Made by a program: the position numbers and the translations under genes. From NCBI GenBank assembly GCA_019750655.1, contig JAIEOG010000245.1, positions 1 through 8,730 of the forward strand: a stretch of DNA of 8,730 nucleotides. The letters run 5' to 3'. The DNA comes from a bacterium (GTDB taxonomy: Bacteria; Bdellovibrionota; FAC87; UBA2466). How positions within the stretch are numbered: position 1 is the first letter of the stretch; each line of letters starts with the position of its first letter. Of the stretch, positions 6,156 through 8,730 are shown piece by piece. Under the pieces are notes generated by a model. That model saw only the letters and a program-made list of their open reading frames with translations. It was not told the origin of the DNA and did no database searches.

Positions 6156-7232
6156 ATGAGCACGGCCAAGAAAAAAGATAATAAAGCGCCTGAAATCGAA
6201 AAGCCGCGCCCATCCTTTCCGGATGACGAGCGCCTCAACCATTTCTGCAAAGCCGCGAGCCACGAGCTAGGCAATGTTTTAGGGACGATTGTCGGCGAAC
6301 TCGATTACGGCCTGACCAATACAAACACGTTGGTCCGCTACCGCGCGATGAATGTCGCCCTTGCCGCCGCCGAACGCGCCATCAGTCTTGCGCGCAACCT
6401 TTCGTTTTTCGCCACCCACGCGAAACTGAACCTGCAACCTGTCGATGTTTCGCAGCTCGTTTTAGAGACGGTGGAAATGGTCGAAAAAGACCTGCGCAAC
6501 CGCCACATCAAATTCAATGTGCTGGTCGATACCTCGCGCATGTTGGCGTTGGATGCGGGCGCGTTCCAACAAGTCTTGCTGAACCTTTTCCGCCGCTCGA
6601 GCGAGACAATGCCCCAAGGTGGGAAACTCACTTTGAGCATGCGTCTAGCCGCCAGCCGCGTCGAGCTGACTTGCTCGGATACGGGCGTGGGCATTCCAAA
6701 AGAGCGCCTCGAAGCCGTTCTCTTCCCCGACACGCAGAACGATAACAGTCTGCAGGTGGAGAGCTTGGAACTTGCCGTCGCTAAAACGCTCATCGAGCGC
6801 CAGGGCGGCGAATTGAAAATCCAATCCACGCCAGGCCAAGGCACGGCTTACACGCTTTCGTTCCCTTACGACCCACAAGCGATTCGCCCGAAACCCTACA
6901 CGGAGCACCGCCGCTTCCGCCGCGTGAACACGCACTTGCCTGTGGAAGTGTCGTTCGCAGGCCAAAGCCCCTTCATTTCCGAAATCCAGACGCTCAGTGT
7001 GCAGGGGTGCTTCGTCGCGCTCGTGGAAGACACGGCCAAATTGCCAGCACTCGACGCCATAGGCGCTTTGCGGATTTACTACTACCAAGACCAAATCCTC
7101 GACATCGCCAAGTGCCGCATCGCCAACCAGGTGCGCAACGGCAAGACCGTCGGTGTAGGGATTGAGTTTATCGAGTTTGATTCGCGGGCACGGAAGCTTC
7201 TGGAAGCCATCGTTAAGAGCCATTCCTTCTAG
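6156..7232 (+). CDS. Soluble histidine-kinase-like protein with C-terminal PilZ domain; degraded ATPase motifs
   Basis: The 358-aa product has no membrane segment and no upstream sensor domain. Residues ~25-90 are a HisKA-type dimerisation helix pair with His36 in the H box (AASHELGNVLG). Residues ~130-237 are a HATPase_c fold: the G1 box DTGVGIP (175-181) is intact, but the N box reads LLNLFRRSSETM (141-152), with Arg147 where the Mg-binding Asn normally stands. The G2 box, usually GTGLGLA, reads VESLELA (201-207) with its glycines lost. The fold ends with GGELKIQSTPGQGTAYTL. Residues ~250-358 are a PilZ domain: R252xxxR256 (RRFRR) and SVQG (281-284), but the Asp/Asn of [D/N]xSxxG is Thr279. 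PilZ domains bind c-di-GMP. I infer a pseudokinase or weak kinase coupled to c-di-GMP, perhaps acting as a scaffold or phosphotransfer partner. No response regulator is adjacent. Confidence 0.87.
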   Translation: MSTAKKKDNKAPEIEKPRPSFPDDERLNHFCKAASHELGNVLGTIVGELDYGLTNTNTLVRYRAMNVALAAAERAISLARNLSFFATHAKLNLQPVDVSQLVLETVEMVEKDLRNRHIKFNVLVDTSRMLALDAGAFQQVLLNLFRRSSETMPQGGKLTLSMRLAASRVELTCSDTGVGIPKERLEAVLFPDTQNDNSLQVESLELAVAKTLIERQGGELKIQSTPGQGTAYTLSFPYDPQAIRPKPYTEHRRFRRVNTHLPVEVSFAGQSPFISEIQTLSVQGCFVALVEDTAKLPALDAIGALRIYYYQDQILDIAKCRIANQVRNGKTVGVGIEFIEFDSRARKLLEAIVKSHSF

Positions 7233-7273
7233 GCCACCAGCCCCGAAGCCAATAGTTACGGATACTTAAAACC

Positions 7274-7314
7274 CTTGCCCCAAACCCCTTTCCTTTGGCC
7301 GGGGCCTAGGCAAG
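7274..7314 (+). other. Inverted repeat in the leader of the GshB-like gene
   Basis: CTTGCC (7274-7279) is the exact reverse complement of GGCAAG (7309-7314), and between them CCCC (7285-7288) can pair with GGGG (7301-7304). GGCC-GG-GGCC lies inside. The element sits 16 nt before ATG 7331 and after the kinase-PilZ stop. It has no U tract, so it is not a standard terminator. It may be an RNA leader structure or chance in GC-rich DNA. Confidence 0.3.
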
Positions 7315-7319
7315 AGTGC

Positions 7320-7324
7320 GGTGG
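7320..7324 (+). promoter_or_regulatory. Ribosome binding site of the GshB-like gene
   Basis: GGTGG lies 6 nt before ATG 7331. It favours this ATG over the in-frame GTG at 7316, which overlaps the ribosome site and adds only five residues (MRWSR) ahead of the typical MKICFVV opening. Confidence 0.6.
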
Positions 7325-7330
7325 TCACGC

Positions 7331-8377
7331 ATGAAGATCTGCTTTGTCGTCCGTTCGGTACATAACCAGCTGCCGAACTACACCACTACTCACCTCGCGT
7401 ACGAGGCGCACCGCCGCGGCCACCGTGTTTTTTACACGACCGTAAACAGCTTTTCTTACACGGAAGACCAGCACATCCGCGCTACGGCCATTAGCCCCGC
7501 GCATGTCACCTTCACGAGCCGCCATGGATTTTTGGAATCCCTCCAAGGGGAGACCGCGGTACGCGAAGAGGTGGTGCTTACAAAGTTTGACGCCGTCTTC
7601 TTGCGCTACAACCCGCACGATAACGATCCTGAGCGCGATCGCAAAAACCCGGCTTTGGAATTTGGCCGTTTGCTCAAGCAGCAGGGCGTCCTCGTCGTAA
7701 ATGATCCGGCAGGCCTCTCGCGTGCGGCGAGCAAGATGTACCTCTGCACCCTTCCCCCGGAAGTCCGTGCACGCACCCTCATCACACGCTCGACTCACAA
7801 GATTAAGGAATTTCTACACACTCTGCGCAAGCCCGCCATCATCAAACCGCTTTCTGGATTTGGTGGTCAGGATGTTTTCTTCGTAAAGAACACACGCGAG
7901 ATCAACATCAACCAGATCATTTCCGCTGTGAGCAAAAACGGCTACGTCATGGCGCAGGAATACATCCCCGAAGTGAAAAAGGGCGATAAGCGCCTGCTCT
8001 TGCTCAATGGCTCGCCAATCATTGTTGATGGGCGTGCAGCGATTTATAAGCGCATTTCTCCTAAGGGCGATATCCGCAGCAATATCCATGTCGGCGGCAC
8101 ACGCAAAGCCGCTGAATTCACCAAAGTCGAACAAAGCATTGCCGAAGCAATCCAAACGCGCCTCGTGGCGGATGGTCTGTATTTCGTGGGCGCCGATATC
8201 GTCGGTGACAAACTCCTCGAGATTAACGTCTTCTGTCCAGGCGGCATTAACAACATCAACGAGCTCTATGGGATCAACGTCGGAGCCTACGTCATCGAAG
8301 ACCTGGAAAAACGCGCCCGCCTGTGGAAAACCCACGCCGCCTTTTCCAGTCCCTTAGCAGGCGTACGGGCGCTATAA
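7331..8377 (+). CDS. GshB-like (glutathione synthetase family) ATP-grasp ligase
   Basis: The 348-aa product aligns by motif with prokaryotic glutathione synthetase along its length, somewhat longer than the ~316 residues of E. coli GshB. Landmarks are the N-terminal strand MKICFVVRSV; FLRYNPHDND (90-99) where GshB has MRKDPPFD; VVNDPAGLSRAASKMYL (122-138); the ATP-binding strand IIKPL with Lys172 and the glycine loop SGFGGQDVFFV (175-185); MAQEYIPEVKKGDKRLLL (207-224); GDIRSNIHVGG (246-256); and the metal-binding end FVGADI…LLEINVFCPGG (285-305) with Glu297 and Asn299. The ATP and metal sites look intact, so it should activate a carboxylate as an acyl phosphate and join it to an amine. The changed substrate-side motif and the lack of gshA nearby leave the true substrate open: gamma-Glu-Cys plus Gly is the default guess. 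It lies 7 nt upstream of ddl, probably in one transcript. Confidence 0.87.
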   Translation: MKICFVVRSVHNQLPNYTTTHLAYEAHRRGHRVFYTTVNSFSYTEDQHIRATAISPAHVTFTSRHGFLESLQGETAVREEVVLTKFDAVFLRYNPHDNDPERDRKNPALEFGRLLKQQGVLVVNDPAGLSRAASKMYLCTLPPEVRARTLITRSTHKIKEFLHTLRKPAIIKPLSGFGGQDVFFVKNTREININQIISAVSKNGYVMAQEYIPEVKKGDKRLLLLNGSPIIVDGRAAIYKRISPKGDIRSNIHVGGTRKAAEFTKVEQSIAEAIQTRLVADGLYFVGADIVGDKLLEINVFCPGGINNINELYGINVGAYVIEDLEKRARLWKTHAAFSSPLAGVRAL

Positions 8378-8378
8378 T
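8373..8378 (+). promoter_or_regulatory. Perfect TATAAT at the end of the GshB-like gene, possible ddl -10 box
   Basis: TATAAT overlaps the stop codon of the GshB-like gene and ends 6 nt before the ddl ATG. If used, transcription would begin at or next to A8385, giving a leaderless ddl mRNA. This would fit the weak Shine-Dalgarno there. No good -35 or extended TGn is visible, so a chance match is quite possible. Confidence 0.25.
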
Positions 8379-8384
8379 CAAGCC

Positions 8385-8730
8385 ATGAAAAAAGTTCTGC
8401 TTCTCTGTGGTGGCCGTTCCGCCGAACACGAAATCTCCCTCATTTCCGCCAAAGGCATTCTCGGGGCGCTCGACCGCACCCAGTTTAGCCCCGTACTAGT
8501 GGGCGTCGCTAAAGACGGCACCTGGTACCTCGAAGACGAAAAGGATTACTACACCGGCGAATTCCGCGCCGACCGCATCGCTTTGAACACACAACGCCCG
8601 CGCGTCACGCTCGCGCCGTACCTCTCGCCTTCTCGCAAGGGCCGTCTCGAGGTCACTGGGCAAACCGGCCAAGCCGCTCAGGAATTCGACGTCGTTTTCC
8701 CCATTCTCCATGGCCAGTATGGGGAAGAGG
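8385..8730 (+). CDS. ddl: D-alanine--D-alanine ligase, N-terminal part, cut by window edge
   Basis: Ddl joins two D-alanines with ATP in the cytoplasm to make the dipeptide that ends the peptidoglycan stem peptide. The visible 115 codons begin MKKVLLLCGGRSAEHEISLI, the signature N-terminal loop of Ddl (GGxSxEHEVS) with the catalytic-site Glu14 and Ser18. They end FPILHGQYGEE, corresponding to the FPxLHGxxGED motif. The remaining ATP-grasp domain is outside the window. The middle (residues ~45-95) is a charged insertion (LEDEKDYYTGEFRADRI…) found in many longer Ddl proteins. The start ATG 8385 follows the GshB-like stop by 7 nt and lacks a clear Shine-Dalgarno, so it is translated by coupling or from a leaderless mRNA. 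There is no sign of a frameshift up to the edge. Whether this is the only ddl of the genome cannot be seen. Confidence 0.96.
   Translation, partial: MKKVLLLCGGRSAEHEISLISAKGILGALDRTQFSPVLVGVAKDGTWYLEDEKDYYTGEFRADRIALNTQRPRVTLAPYLSPSRKGRLEVTGQTGQAAQEFDVVFPILHGQYGEE

Overview
The window looks like ordinary chromosomal DNA from a moderately GC-rich Gram-negative bacterium. Two envelope genes support this: a putative SH3-domain/outer-membrane beta-barrel protein and a DUF374 lysophospholipid-type acyltransferase. A PilZ-domain signalling protein and a GshB-like/Ddl pair give a flavour of Bdellovibrionota or the wider deltaproteobacterial grade. That placement is an inference from gene style only. 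I see no tRNA, rRNA, transposase, integrase, phage gene or CRISPR array.

Layout, left to right. (1) At 1-623 on the minus strand is the N-terminal part of a DnaJ/CbpA-type co-chaperone, cut by the window edge. (2) Divergent from it, with a gap of only 32 nt, a secreted protein of unknown function runs 656-2242. It reads as a beta-propeller-like protein that stops soon after the start of what resembles an S9-peptidase hydrolase domain. (3) A three-gene minus-strand operon runs from about 5018 down to 2484: an HFCD-family flavoprotein, a TrmA/RlmD-type RNA m5U methyltransferase, then the SH3b/outer-membrane barrel protein. It ends at a strong intrinsic terminator (2213-2240) that lies inside the last codons of the opposing unknown gene. 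(4) Divergent from the operon is an ArsC/Spx-like thioredoxin-fold protein (5132-5491). (5) A DUF374 acyltransferase (6122-5454, minus) converges on it with a 38-nt overlap. (6) A soluble histidine-kinase-like protein with a C-terminal PilZ domain starts 33 nt away on the plus strand (6156-7232). Its N box and second glycine box are degraded, so it looks more like a c-di-GMP-linked pseudokinase than a working kinase. (7) A GshB-like ATP-grasp ligase (7331-8377) is followed after 7 nt by ddl (8385 onward), which is cut by the right edge.

The genes do not form one pathway. The common threads are envelope building (barrel protein, acyltransferase, Ddl), RNA modification, and thiol chemistry (CxxC protein, GshB-like ligase, CoaC-like flavoprotein). 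The longest stretch without a gene is 241 nt (2243-2483). I did not find a clearly new multi-gene system. The most unusual items are the degraded kinase-PilZ fusion, the flavoprotein lacking the CoaC cysteine, and the terminator embedded in opposing coding sequence.
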